From the NCBI GenBank assembly GCA_963775125.1, contig CAVZHQ010000007.1, positions 558,001 through 622,000 on the forward strand: a DNA stretch of 64,000 bases, in the 5' to 3' direction. The number at the start of each line of letters is the position of its first letter. Position 1 is the first letter of the stretch. This document shows, piece after piece, positions 46,621 to 55,243 of this stretch. Below the pieces are notes generated by a model, which saw nothing but the letters and a program-made list of their open reading frames with translations, did not search any database and was not told where the DNA came from. The position numbers and the translations under genes were made by a program. Origin of the DNA: JAHECQ01 sp963775125. Its GTDB lineage: Bacteria; Actinomycetota; Acidimicrobiia; Acidimicrobiales; SZUA-35.

Positions 46621-47151
46621 ATGAGCGACCCCGTGAGCCAAAGCGCGGATCAAACAGCCGAATCGGCTGGCGGCCAACACCGCGGATCGGCGATCGTCGT
46701 GACCGTGTCCGACGGTGTGATTGCCGGTACACGTGAGGACAAGTCGGGCGATGCCCTGGCCACGCGATTGGTTGAAGCCGGCTGGCGTATTGCCGCGCGG
46801 CGACAGATCCCCGACGGAATCGAATCGGTGCGCGACACCATCGTCGATCTGGCCGAGGGCTTCACCGGCATCATCGTCACCACCGGCGGAACCGGATTCG
46901 GTCCGCGAGACCTCACCCCGGAGGGTACGAGACAAGCCCTCGATCGAGAGGCGCCGGGGTTGGCGGAAGCGATGCGGATGTGCAACCCCGACGGGCTCGG
47001 CCGGCTGAGCCGAGCAATCGCTGGGACTCGGGGCCAGGCCGTGATCCTCAACACCCCGGGATCGACCAAGGGAACGGTGGAGACCATCGAGGCGGTTCTC
47101 GACGTGCTCCACCATGCGGTCGACCTCCTTGCGGGCGGTCGACCGCACTGA
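46621..47151 (+). CDS. MoaB/MogA-family molybdopterin-binding protein
   Basis: 176 residues with the MoaB/MogA fold: IVVTVSDGVIAGTREDKSG, IIVTTGGTGFGPRDLTPEGTRQ and VILNTPGSTKGTVETIEAVL. Adenylates molybdopterin in molybdenum cofactor synthesis (MogA), or is a MoaB paralog of uncertain role. No other molybdenum genes are nearby. Stop overlaps the ribD ATG by one base (TGATG), giving an odd moaB-rib transcript. Confidence 0.88.
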   Translation: MSDPVSQSADQTAESAGGQHRGSAIVVTVSDGVIAGTREDKSGDALATRLVEAGWRIAARRQIPDGIESVRDTIVDLAEGFTGIIVTTGGTGFGPRDLTPEGTRQALDREAPGLAEAMRMCNPDGLGRLSRAIAGTRGQAVILNTPGSTKGTVETIEAVLDVLHHAVDLLAGGRPH

Positions 47152-48212
47152 TGCCGACGGTGGACCGGGAGGACGCCGAGAGCCGGATGCGGCGGGCCAT
47201 CGATGCTGCATGGACGAGTCGCCTGCTGGCTCCGCCCAATCCGTGGGTCGGTGCCGTGCTGGTCACCGCCGACGGTCGCGAGTTCGTGGGCTCGACCCGC
47301 CGTCCGGGGGGAAACCATGCAGAGCGGGAAGTGCTCGATGCCGCCGGCGAGGCCGCCGTCGGTGCCACGCTCTACTCGACGCTCGAGCCGTGCAGCCATC
47401 GTGGTCGCACCGGGCCGTGCACCGAAGCAGTCATCGAATCAGGCGTCACGCGGGTGGTCGTCGGCATCGTCGACCCGGATCCGCTCGTCGCAGGCCAGGG
47501 CCTGCGGCGGCTTGCCGATGCGGGACTGGCGGTCCACCACGGAGTTCTGGCAGAGCAGATCGAGGACCAGCTCGCGCCGTACCTGCACCACCGTCGAACG
47601 GGTCGGCCGTTCGTCGTGCTCAAGCTGGCATCCACCCTCGATGGCCGCATCGCTGCCGCCGACGCCACCAGCCAGTGGATCACGTCTCCGGAAGCACGAT
47701 TGGACGCTCATCGACTGCGGGCCGAGTCCGATGCCATTCTCGTGGGCGCTGCGACCGTGCGGGACGACGATCCTCAGCTCACCGTTCGAGGCGTCGAGAG
47801 CCCCGACGGGGTTGACCTGCGGCAGCCGCTTCGAGTGGTGCTGGGGGCGGCTCCCGAACATGCCCGCATCCATCCGTGCCTCGAGTACGCCGGCCCGCTC
47901 GAGCCGTTGCTCGATGCATTGGGCGGGCGAGGTGTTCTCCAGTTGATGGTCGAGGGAGGAGCAACGGTCGCCGGATCGTTCCACCGCCAGCGGCTGGTCG
48001 ATCGATACGTGCTCTACCAGGCGGCGGCGATCATGGGCGGCGACGACGGCCGGCCTCTCCTGGCGGGCCCGGGGGCAGCTACCATCGGGGATCTGTTTCG
48101 TGGGCGGATCGAATCGGTGAAGCGTGTCGGGCCCGACCTTCGGATCGACCTCGTGCCCCTCGATCGCCCGACCACTGCTGGGGAGAAGGCTGATGTTCAC
48201 GGGAATCGTTGA
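47151..48212 (+). CDS. ribD: Riboflavin biosynthesis protein RibD (deaminase-reductase)
   Basis: Deaminates and reduces the pyrimidine intermediate of riboflavin. The 353-residue product has the zinc deaminase motif GGNHAEREVLDAAG...LEPCSHRGRTGPC and a reductase domain (VVLKLASTLDGRIAAADATSQW, DAILVGAATVRDDDPQLTVR, QLMVEGGATVAGSF). ATG 47151. Its tail overlaps the ribE start by about 20 nt. Confidence 0.95.
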   Translation: MPTVDREDAESRMRRAIDAAWTSRLLAPPNPWVGAVLVTADGREFVGSTRRPGGNHAEREVLDAAGEAAVGATLYSTLEPCSHRGRTGPCTEAVIESGVTRVVVGIVDPDPLVAGQGLRRLADAGLAVHHGVLAEQIEDQLAPYLHHRRTGRPFVVLKLASTLDGRIAAADATSQWITSPEARLDAHRLRAESDAILVGAATVRDDDPQLTVRGVESPDGVDLRQPLRVVLGAAPEHARIHPCLEYAGPLEPLLDALGGRGVLQLMVEGGATVAGSFHRQRLVDRYVLYQAAAIMGGDDGRPLLAGPGAATIGDLFRGRIESVKRVGPDLRIDLVPLDRPTTAGEKADVHGNR

Positions 48213-48816
48213 GGAACTCGGAACCGTCGAACGACGGGAGGGGCAGAAGCTCCGTCTGCGCTGTCGAACCGTGCTCGCCGACGTGACCCTCGGAGCATCG
48301 ATCGCGGTGAACGGGTGCTGCCTCACGGTCGTCGACTGGGATGCCGAGGCGGGATGGTGGGAGGCCGACGTCACCGAGGAGAGCTTCAACCGCACCCAAC
48401 TCGGCGATCTTCAACCGGGTGATCGGGTGAATCTCGAGCGGCCGGTTCGTCTCGAGGACCGGCTGGGCGGGCATCTGGTTCAAGGACACGTGGATGCGGT
48501 CGGCGTGATCGTCACGCCGGCGCCCGATCTCAAGGTCCGTGTGCCGGAGTCTCTGCACCGCTTCCTGGTCGAGAAAGGGTCGGTCACCGTCGACGGCATC
48601 AGCCTGACCGTGGTTGATCCTGCTCCGGACGGCTTTACCGTTGCCGTCATCCCTCACACCGCCGACGTGACGACCCTGGGGCGCAAAGGCCCCGGCGATC
48701 GGGTCAACATCGAGGTCGATGTGATGGCCAAATACGCCGAGAAGCTCTTGTCGGGGTTCCTTCAGCCAGCCGCCCCGACCTCGAGTGTCGAACCCAACCC
48801 CGGAGCCTCCAAGTGA
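48193..48816 (+). CDS. ribE: Riboflavin synthase, alpha chain
   Basis: Dismutates 6,7-dimethyl-8-ribityllumazine to riboflavin. 207 residues with two lumazine-binding halves: the N-terminal MFTGIVEELGTVERREG and GCCLTVVDW, and the second half SVTVDGISLTVVD with VAVIPHTADVTTLG. The conserved MFTGIVEELG sets ATG 48193. The GTG of ribBA overlaps the stop. Confidence 0.95.
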   Translation: MFTGIVEELGTVERREGQKLRLRCRTVLADVTLGASIAVNGCCLTVVDWDAEAGWWEADVTEESFNRTQLGDLQPGDRVNLERPVRLEDRLGGHLVQGHVDAVGVIVTPAPDLKVRVPESLHRFLVEKGSVTVDGISLTVVDPAPDGFTVAVIPHTADVTTLGRKGPGDRVNIEVDVMAKYAEKLLSGFLQPAAPTSSVEPNPGASK

Positions 48817-50069
48817 CCAATCCCCACGATTCGAGCGCGGCCGCTTCCGACATCGAGAGCCCCTTCGATCCCGTCGAGGAAGCGGTGGCGGCCATAGGCC
48901 GAGGCGAAATCGTCGTTGTGGTGGACGACGAGGACCGCGAGAACGAGGGTGACCTGATCATGGCGGCCGAGTTCGCAACGGCCGAGAAGATCGCCTTCTT
49001 CGTGAACCACACCTCGGGTGTCATCTGCGCTCCGATCACCGAGGAACGGGCCGAGGAGCTCGACCTTCCCCTCATGGTGGCGCAGAACACCGAGGCCATG
49101 CGCACCGCGTTCACCGTCACGGTCGACCTGCGTGCCGGAACCAGTACCGGCATCTCGGCCCACGATCGGGCGTTGACGCTCCGGGCGATCGTCGACCCGT
49201 CGGCCACCGCCGCCGACTTCGCCCGTCCCGGCCACATCTTTCCCCTTCGTGCTCGCGAGGGTGGGGTGCTCAAGCGCGCCGGCCACACCGAGGCGGCAGT
49301 CGACCTTGCGAGGATGGCCGGTCTCAAGCCGGCCGGGGTGCTGTGCGAGATCGTCAAGCCCGACGGCACCATGGCCCGAGTCCCCGACCTGGTCGAGTTC
49401 GCCAAGGAACACGGTCTGGTATTCATCTCGATCGCCGACATGGTTCGCTACCGACGACGCACCGAGAAGCTGGTGGCTCGGGTCTCCGAGGCGCGGATCC
49501 CGACCGTCCACGGTGACTTCCGAGCCGTTGTCTACGAATCGGTCATCGACGGCGAACAACACATCGCGTTCGTCATGGGCGATCCCGCCGGGCGCCAGGA
49601 CGTGCTCGTCCGCGTGCACTCCGAATGCCTGACGGGCGACATCTTCGGTTCGTTGCGGTGCGATTGCGGTCCTCAGCTCGAGCAGGGCCTTGCACGAATC
49701 GCCGAGGCGGGCGAGGGAGTCGTCGTCTACCTGCGCGGCCACGAGGGCCGGGGAATCGGACTCGGCCACAAGATCCGTGCCTACGGCCTCCAGGACGAGG
49801 GATACGACACCGTCGATGCCAATCTCCAACTCGGACTGCCCGCCGACAGTCGCGAATACGGGATCGGAGCCCAGATCCTGGTCGATCTCGGCGTCACCAC
49901 CATGAAGCTGCTGACCAACAACCCGGCGAAATACGGCGGACTCGACGGGTTCGGCCTCGAGATCACCAGCCGTGAATCCATCGAGATCGAACCGAACCCG
50001 CAGAACCTCGCGTATCTCGTGACCAAGCGCGAGCGCATGGGCCACCTGATCGAGAATCTCCCGGACTAG
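48813..50069 (+). CDS. ribBA: Bifunctional DHBP synthase / GTP cyclohydrolase II
   Basis: Makes both riboflavin precursors. The 418-residue product has the DHBP synthase motif VVDDEDRENEGDLIMAAEF, RAGTSTGISAHDRALTLRA and RPGHIFPLRAREGGVLKRAGHTEAAVDLA, then a GTP cyclohydrolase II domain with zinc cysteines in SECLTGDIFGSLRCDCGPQL and YLRGHEGRGIGLGHKIRAY. ribH, the next gene in many actinobacteria, is absent; a convergent amidohydrolase overlaps by 4 nt. Confidence 0.96.
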   Translation: MTNPHDSSAAASDIESPFDPVEEAVAAIGRGEIVVVVDDEDRENEGDLIMAAEFATAEKIAFFVNHTSGVICAPITEERAEELDLPLMVAQNTEAMRTAFTVTVDLRAGTSTGISAHDRALTLRAIVDPSATAADFARPGHIFPLRAREGGVLKRAGHTEAAVDLARMAGLKPAGVLCEIVKPDGTMARVPDLVEFAKEHGLVFISIADMVRYRRRTEKLVARVSEARIPTVHGDFRAVVYESVIDGEQHIAFVMGDPAGRQDVLVRVHSECLTGDIFGSLRCDCGPQLEQGLARIAEAGEGVVVYLRGHEGRGIGLGHKIRAYGLQDEGYDTVDANLQLGLPADSREYGIGAQILVDLGVTTMKLLTNNPAKYGGLDGFGLEITSRESIEIEPNPQNLAYLVTKRERMGHLIENLPD

Positions 50070-51058
50070 ATCCGATACGCCGATCGTGCGGCGCCGGCGA
50101 ACAGCGCCGACCGCTCTTGGGCGTCGTAGCGGTCGGCGATGCGCTTGAACGCGTTCCAAAGGACCGGGTAGTCGATGCCGGTCTTGTCGACAGGAAAGTT
50201 CGACTCGAACATGCACCGATCCGGCCCGAACAGGTCGATGACGAACCTGATGTGGTCACCCCATCGTTCGGCGACCTGCTCCGAAGACGGTCGCGGATCC
50301 ATCTTGTGCCAGCCGTCGCCATAGATCGACATGCCGACACCGCCGAGCTTCACGTGGACCTGCGGGCACTCGGCCAGCTCGGCCAAGGGTCCACGGCACG
50401 CCTCGAGCACGGCCTCGCGTTGCCCCCGGAACGCTCCGATGCCGAGTGGTCCTCCCAGGTGGTCGAGGATCACCACCGTGTCGGGATGCGAGCGGGCCAG
50501 ATCGACCAGGTCGGGCAGTTGCGGGTGGTAGAGCCACGCATCGAAGGACAGGCCCATGCGTCCGAGCACGTCGAACCCGTCTCGGAACTCGCGGTCCGAC
50601 ATGAGCCCCTCGGTCGGATTGGTGTGCGCGTTGTGGATCTTCGGGTCGTCAATCCAGGAGGTGGCGTGGCGGATGCCCCGGAAGCGGCCGTGACCGGCTT
50701 CGACGTGGGCATCCAGTACCTCCTCGACCGCCGCTCCGAGTGACAAGTCGGCGAACCCGACGATGCCGGCGATGACGGCCCCGCCCGACCGCTCGCTGCG
50801 TTCCGCGGCCTCGGTCACGAAGCGGGTCTCGCCGACGGGCCGCAGGGCGACTGGGCCGTCGGTCAGATACTCGGCCATGCACTCGACGAAGACGGTCGAT
50901 TCGACGTTGTGGCTGCGACCTTCGGCATCGACGGCCTCGGTGTCGGCGTGAAGCTGTTCGAGCAGGTAGGGATTGGTGGGGTGGTGCCAGTAGTGGTGAT
51001 GGGGGTCGCAGATCAGGAGGTCGGGATCAAGAATCGGCTCAGTCGACAGTTGGCTCAT
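50066..51058 (-). CDS. Amidohydrolase family 2 (TIM-barrel) protein
   Basis: 330 residues. Metal-dependent hydrolase/decarboxylase superfamily: LICDPHHHYWHHPTNPYLL (His-rich metal motif), RFRGIRHATSWIDD, TVVILDHLGGPLG and MFESNFPVDKTGIDYPVLW (late Asp replaced by FPVDK as in the lactonase-like branch). Similar to predicted lactonases or 2-pyrone-type hydrolases. Start ATG 51058 follows a TAGCGT hexamer. Substrate unknown. Confidence 0.88.
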   Translation of the reverse strand: MSQLSTEPILDPDLLICDPHHHYWHHPTNPYLLEQLHADTEAVDAEGRSHNVESTVFVECMAEYLTDGPVALRPVGETRFVTEAAERSERSGGAVIAGIVGFADLSLGAAVEEVLDAHVEAGHGRFRGIRHATSWIDDPKIHNAHTNPTEGLMSDREFRDGFDVLGRMGLSFDAWLYHPQLPDLVDLARSHPDTVVILDHLGGPLGIGAFRGQREAVLEACRGPLAELAECPQVHVKLGGVGMSIYGDGWHKMDPRPSSEQVAERWGDHIRFVIDLFGPDRCMFESNFPVDKTGIDYPVLWNAFKRIADRYDAQERSALFAGAARSAYRI

Positions 51059-51064
51059 GGCCGA

Positions 51065-51070
51065 ACGCTA
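51065..51070 (-). promoter_or_regulatory. Candidate -10 hexamer (TAGCGT) of the amidohydrolase gene
   Basis: On the minus strand TAGCGT lies 6 nt before ATG 51058, without a Shine-Dalgarno. Confidence 0.5.
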
Positions 51071-51116
51071 AGCGGCACGGCCGCGGAATGCAGATCCGAG
51101 CTGGCCGTTCCACGGG

Positions 51117-51122
51117 TAGCGT
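51117..51122 (+). promoter_or_regulatory. Candidate -10 hexamer (TAGCGT) of hisG
   Basis: TAGCGT lies 6 nt before ATG 51129; same hexamer and spacing as the divergent gene's promoter 47 bp away. Confidence 0.5.
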
Positions 51123-51128
51123 GAGGCA

Positions 51129-52007
51129 ATGCTGAAGTTGGTGCTCCCCAAGGGCTCGCTCGAGTCGTCAACGCTTGCCCTGTTCGACGAAGCCGACCTG
51201 TCGGTCAAGCGCAGCTCGTCGGTCGACTACAAGGCCACCATCAACGATCCTCGAGTCGAGTCGGTACGCATTCTCCGCCCTCAGGAGATCCCGGTCTACG
51301 TCGCCGAAGGCCTCTTCGATCTCGGGATCACGGGCCGCGACTGGGTCGAGGAGACCAGCAGCGACGTGGTGTCGCTGGGTGAACTGCAGTACTCCAAGGC
51401 CACCTCCAATCCGGTACGTCTGGTCGTTGCGGTTCCCGGCGATTCGGCGATCGAGTCGATCTCCGACCTGAAGGACGGCGTCCGGGTGTCGACCGAGTAC
51501 CCCGAACTCACCCGGCGGTTCTTCGTCGAGCGCGGCATCAACGCCGACATCCGACTGTCGTACGGGGCGACCGAGGCCAAGGTGCCCGACATCGTCGATG
51601 TCGCGGTCGATCTCACCGAGACCGGTCGGGCCATCAAAGCCGCCGGCCTGCGGATCATCGACACCATCATCACCAGCTACACCGAGTTCATCGCCAACCC
51701 GGTTGCGTACGCCGATCCCCAGAAGCGCCACGCGATGGAGCAGCTGTTGACGCTGCTGCAAGGATCGCTCGAGGCCCGCACGAAGGTTCTGGTGAAATTG
51801 AACGTCGACGACCGCGGCTCGCTCGACCGGGTCATCGAGATTCTGCCGTCGATGAAGGCACCCACCGTCAACGAACTGCATGGCGGCGCCGGCTTCGCCA
51901 TCGAGACCGTCGTTCCCAAAGCCGATATCAACGTTCTCATCCCAGCGCTCAAGGATGCGGGGGCAAGCGACATCCTCGAACTGGCTCTGGCCAAGATCGT
52001 CCACTGA
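51129..52007 (+). CDS. hisG: ATP phosphoribosyltransferase, long form
   Basis: First step of histidine synthesis. The 292-residue product is the long, self-regulated form: catalytic domains (LVLPKGSLESSTLALF, GLFDLGITGRDWVEE, VDVAVDLTETGRAIKAAGL) and a C-terminal PII-like domain for histidine feedback (KLNVDDRGSLDRVIEILPSM, VVPKADINVLIPALKDAGAS). No HisZ is needed. Other his genes are not in the window. Confidence 0.95.
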   Translation: MLKLVLPKGSLESSTLALFDEADLSVKRSSSVDYKATINDPRVESVRILRPQEIPVYVAEGLFDLGITGRDWVEETSSDVVSLGELQYSKATSNPVRLVVAVPGDSAIESISDLKDGVRVSTEYPELTRRFFVERGINADIRLSYGATEAKVPDIVDVAVDLTETGRAIKAAGLRIIDTIITSYTEFIANPVAYADPQKRHAMEQLLTLLQGSLEARTKVLVKLNVDDRGSLDRVIEILPSMKAPTVNELHGGAGFAIETVVPKADINVLIPALKDAGASDILELALAKIVH

Positions 52008-52017
52008 ACCAGCTGCG

Positions 52018-52230
52018 ATGAGCGTCGAGCTGCTCGTGGGCGAAGTCGAGTCCTACGACTACGACCGGGGTCTTGGTGCGGTCCGCTCCGACGACGGCCG
52101 ACCGTGGGCCTTCCATTGCACCGCCATCGCCGATGGCACCCGACGGATCGCGGTCGGTCAACGGGTTGCCTTCGGCGTTGGCTCGGCCGGACCCGGCCGG
52201 TGGGAGGCGCACCACCTCGTCACGCTCTGA
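52018..52230 (+). CDS. Small cold-shock-like (CSD) protein
   Basis: 70 residues from ATG 52018. Resembles a cold-shock domain N-terminal half: VGEVESYDYDRGLGAVRSDDG, WAFHCTAIADGTRRIAVGQRVAFGV, ending WEAHHLVTL. Typical CSD RNA-binding motifs (KWFN, FVHFS) are altered, so nucleic-acid binding is uncertain. 10 nt after hisG and likely co-transcribed. Its last codons run into a 16-bp tandem repeat. Confidence 0.75.
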   Translation: MSVELLVGEVESYDYDRGLGAVRSDDGRPWAFHCTAIADGTRRIAVGQRVAFGVGSAGPGRWEAHHLVTL

Positions 52231-52284
52231 CTCGACCACGCTCTGACTCGACCACGCTCTGACTCGACCACGCTCTGACTCGGG
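52221..52284 (+). repeat. 16-bp tandem repeat, four copies
   Basis: CACGCTCTGACTCGAC repeats exactly at 52221-52236, 52237-52252 and 52253-52268; the fourth copy (52269-52284) differs in the last two bases. The first copy contains the stop of the cold-shock-like gene. There is no spacer, so it is not a CRISPR. Confidence 0.95.
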
Positions 52285-52360
52285 CATGGCCTGACCGGGC
52301 ACAGGGCTCCGCTTGACTTCGGGCGGGACCTGCCGATGGGATCGAGTGAAGGTTGGCGAG

Positions 52361-54742
52361 ATGCGTAGGGGTGCAGAGCAGGCGGGCGGTGCGGCCGATT
52401 GGGTGCACCGTTGGATGTCGGGCGGCCCGATGACCGCGATCGTCGTTTCGCTCGGTCTCGCCCTGTCGGCCTTCGCATGGGTTGGTCTCCGCCACGTCGA
52501 GTCGAGCCAGGCCAAGGTGAGCTACGACCGGTTGCTTCTCTCGCAGAGCACCGAGCTGCAGGGCAAGATTCTCGGCTTTCTCGACGGTATGGACCGCCTG
52601 TCGGTCAGTTTGTCCGAAGCCGGCGCGCTCCCGTCCCCGACTGCGCTGGACAACCGGGTCACCAGCGAAGGGGCGCTCGAGTCGCTCGAAGCCATCGATG
52701 CGTTCGCTGTGGTCGAACGTGTTCCCGACGAGACGGTCGAGGCGGCCATGCTTGCTCGGGAACAGAGCTACGGCCACAGCGCGTTCGTTTCCCGGTTCCA
52801 CCCTGACCCCTCGACTCGTCCAAACCTCGTGATGTCCCGATCGTCCGGGCTCGACGGGGCAGCAGGTCGCCTGGGTGAGGTCGTGCAGGACGATGGCCTC
52901 GACGATCTCTACGACGAGGCCGCCTTCTCCGAGAAGACCGTGGCCGGTCCGTCGGATGTCGCCGCCCAGATCTTCGCCACCCTCAACGGACCTGGGGTAT
53001 CCGGCAAGGAACGGCTCGACGTGGTTCTGGCCGCGCCGCTTCTCGGCGCAGAGCGTCAGCCGTCAGGCGTGATCCTCGCCCGACTTGATCTCGCGAAGGT
53101 GTTCGCCGAAATGCAGTCGATCTCCGAAGGCGACGTGGTCGCCCTTCAGGTGCTCGCCGACGACGTCGCCCTGTTCACCACCCTCGAGCCCGAAGCGCTC
53201 GGCTCGCCGTTCGGCGAGCCCGTCACGTTCACGGAGGGAACGGTCAGGTGGTCCATCCAGGGCTTCGAAGCAGGCCTCGAGGTCGACCATCGGGGTTCTT
53301 GGGTCGCCCTCATCACCGGGGTGCTGCTTGCACTGACCGGCGGGGTCTTCACGATGGCTGCTCGCCGGCACGCCATCACACTCGGGCGACTCGAGCGCAG
53401 CCAGTTCGACGCCCGCCATGACCCGCTGACCGGGCTGTTGAATCGGGCCGGTCTGACCGACGAACTCCAGCAAATCCTCGAACGCCGCGACCAGAACGAA
53501 GTCGTTGCCGTGTTGTTCCTCGACATGGACCGCCTCAAGGTGGTCAACGACTCGATCGGTCACAGTGCCGGCGACGAGGTGCTGAGCCACGTCGGGCAAC
53601 GATTGCAGAGCATCACCCGGGATCAGGACATCGTCGGACGCTTCGGCGGGGACGAGTTCGTGATGGTGACCCGAGGTCTCAGCAGCGAGGACGATGTCGC
53701 CCCGTTGGCCACCCGGATCCTCGAGACTCTCCGTCGCCCTGCAGTCCTGTCCGACGAGTCGACCCAGATGGTCTCCGGCAGCATCGGCATCTCGTTCGTC
53801 GCCGGCACTGATGACGCCACGGCCGAGAGTCTCCTGCGTGACGCCGACCTCGCCATGTACCGGGCAAAGGACGCCGGCGGTTCGTGCTTCGAGGTCTTCG
53901 ACGCCGAGCTCCGGGCCCAGGCCTTGGCTCGTCTGGAGATCGACCGTGAACTCCGACGGGCGATCCGAACCGGCCAGCTGGTCGTGCACTACCAGCCGAT
54001 CGTCGACGTGCAGACCGGCAAGGTCGACCGCTTCGAGGCTCTCGTCCGTTGGCAGCATCCGGTCCGCGGCATGATTCCTCCCGGCCAGTTCTTGTCGGTC
54101 GCCGCCGAGTCCGGGCTCATCGTCGATCTCGGTGAGCACGTGCTGCGTGAGTCGTGTCGCCAGGTTGCGCTCTGGAGCGCGGCCACCGGTCGCAAGATTT
54201 GTGTGTCGGTGAACGTCGCCGAGCGCCAACTCATCGATTCGAGTCTGGTGGCCACGGTCAAGCGTGTACTCGCCGAGTCGGGCGTCGAACCACAACAGCT
54301 CGAGCTGGAGATCACCGAAGACCTTCTGGTCGAACGAATGGGCAGCCACCTGACGGTGCTGCGCGAGTTGGCGGCGATGGGTATCAAGCTGGCGATCGAC
54401 GACTTCGGCACCAGCCGAGCCTCGCTCGGCCAGCTCAAGACCCTCGACATGGTCTCGACCCTGAAGATCGACCGAGCGTTCGTGACCGACGTGGCCACCG
54501 ATTCGGTCGACCGCAAGATCATCACCGCAATCGTGGCCCTGGCCGAATCGGTCGGTATGGAAGTCGTGGTCGAAGGGGTCGAGTACGCCGATCAGGTCTC
54601 GGCCTTGCGTCAGCTCGGCGTCGACCTGATCCAGGGCTTCTACTTCCAACGACCGGGTCCGGCGGAAAAGGCCGTCAGCTTGCTGACCAAGACCTTCACC
54701 GTGCCCGAACCCGCCGACTTCGACGCCCCGGCTCCTGCCTGA
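52361..54742 (+). CDS. Membrane GGDEF-EAL protein (c-di-GMP turnover)
   Basis: About 793 residues from ATG 52361 (GTG 52346 is also possible). Two membrane helices (about 24-43 and 313-335) bracket an extracytoplasmic sensor region of some 270 residues with no family I recognise. Then a GGDEF domain with intact GGDEF (429-433) and an EAL domain with intact EAL (559-561), plus NVAERQL, ELEITED, IDDFGTSRASL, LKIDRAFV and EGVEYADQV. Both activities could be present, so it may make or degrade c-di-GMP. Alone between repeats and the convergent DUF1844 gene. Confidence 0.93.
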   Translation: MRRGAEQAGGAADWVHRWMSGGPMTAIVVSLGLALSAFAWVGLRHVESSQAKVSYDRLLLSQSTELQGKILGFLDGMDRLSVSLSEAGALPSPTALDNRVTSEGALESLEAIDAFAVVERVPDETVEAAMLAREQSYGHSAFVSRFHPDPSTRPNLVMSRSSGLDGAAGRLGEVVQDDGLDDLYDEAAFSEKTVAGPSDVAAQIFATLNGPGVSGKERLDVVLAAPLLGAERQPSGVILARLDLAKVFAEMQSISEGDVVALQVLADDVALFTTLEPEALGSPFGEPVTFTEGTVRWSIQGFEAGLEVDHRGSWVALITGVLLALTGGVFTMAARRHAITLGRLERSQFDARHDPLTGLLNRAGLTDELQQILERRDQNEVVAVLFLDMDRLKVVNDSIGHSAGDEVLSHVGQRLQSITRDQDIVGRFGGDEFVMVTRGLSSEDDVAPLATRILETLRRPAVLSDESTQMVSGSIGISFVAGTDDATAESLLRDADLAMYRAKDAGGSCFEVFDAELRAQALARLEIDRELRRAIRTGQLVVHYQPIVDVQTGKVDRFEALVRWQHPVRGMIPPGQFLSVAAESGLIVDLGEHVLRESCRQVALWSAATGRKICVSVNVAERQLIDSSLVATVKRVLAESGVEPQQLELEITEDLLVERMGSHLTVLRELAAMGIKLAIDDFGTSRASLGQLKTLDMVSTLKIDRAFVTDVATDSVDRKIITAIVALAESVGMEVVVEGVEYADQVSALRQLGVDLIQGFYFQRPGPAEKAVSLLTKTFTVPEPADFDAPAPA

Positions 54743-54772
54743 TCGGTCGATACTCGAGACGGGCCGTATGGC

Positions 54773-55207
54773 CTACGCGGGCTCGCTCGGCTGACCGAGC
54801 TGGCTTCGCTGCACGAACGCGAGACGAATCTGTTGGAGCGCCTCGTTGAGGACGTCCTCGTGTTGTCCCAGACGGCCTTCGAGGCCGTCGACCAGGATGC
54901 CGAGGGCATCGATGGCCAGGCGAGAGGCGACGAGGTTCGGTGCGTCGGCGGTGAGGTGGATGGCACCGAGCTCGTACAGACCCATGGCGTGGTTGGCGAT
55001 GATGTCGGCAACGTCGGCGTTGAGGATCTCCTCGCGGGCCGAGGCGAACTCGGACGCCATGCGCCGGGCCTGCTCCTGTTCTTCGGGGGAGAGGTCGCTG
55101 AAGTCGTCTTCGCCGAGTGGCCCGAGTGCGGGGTCCGGGCGGGTCTGTGGATCGGGGGCGGGCTGTCGGTTGATCGGTCGTTCACCGTCGGGAGTCCAAA
55201 GCGTCAC
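54773..55207 (-). CDS. DUF1844 family protein
   Basis: 144 residues. Acidic N-terminus (PLGEDDFSDLSPEEQEQARR), then a helical domain with IIANHAMGLYELGAIHLT, ASRLAIDALGILVDGLEG and EALQQIRLAFVQ, matching DUF1844, a family of unknown role commonly found next to infC in actinobacteria. GTG start after a TAGCGT hexamer. Divergent from the infC operon and convergent with the GGDEF-EAL gene. Confidence 0.85.
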   Translation of the reverse strand: MTLWTPDGERPINRQPAPDPQTRPDPALGPLGEDDFSDLSPEEQEQARRMASEFASAREEILNADVADIIANHAMGLYELGAIHLTADAPNLVASRLAIDALGILVDGLEGRLGQHEDVLNEALQQIRLAFVQRSQLGQPSEPA

Positions 55208-55213
55208 GTCTGC

Positions 55214-55219
55214 ACGCTA
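55214..55219 (-). promoter_or_regulatory. Candidate -10 hexamer (TAGCGT) of the DUF1844 gene
   Basis: On the minus strand TAGCGT lies 6 nt before GTG 55207. Confidence 0.5.
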
Positions 55220-55243
55220 GTTTCCGATCTTCGGACTTCCTGC

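Noticed and set aside
46621..47160. FMN riboswitch ahead of the rib genes
   Set aside because: ribD follows moaB with a one-base overlap; no leader exists to hold one.
53063..54649. 528-residue antisense frame opposite the GGDEF-EAL gene
   Set aside because: Shadow; no motif and no start signal.
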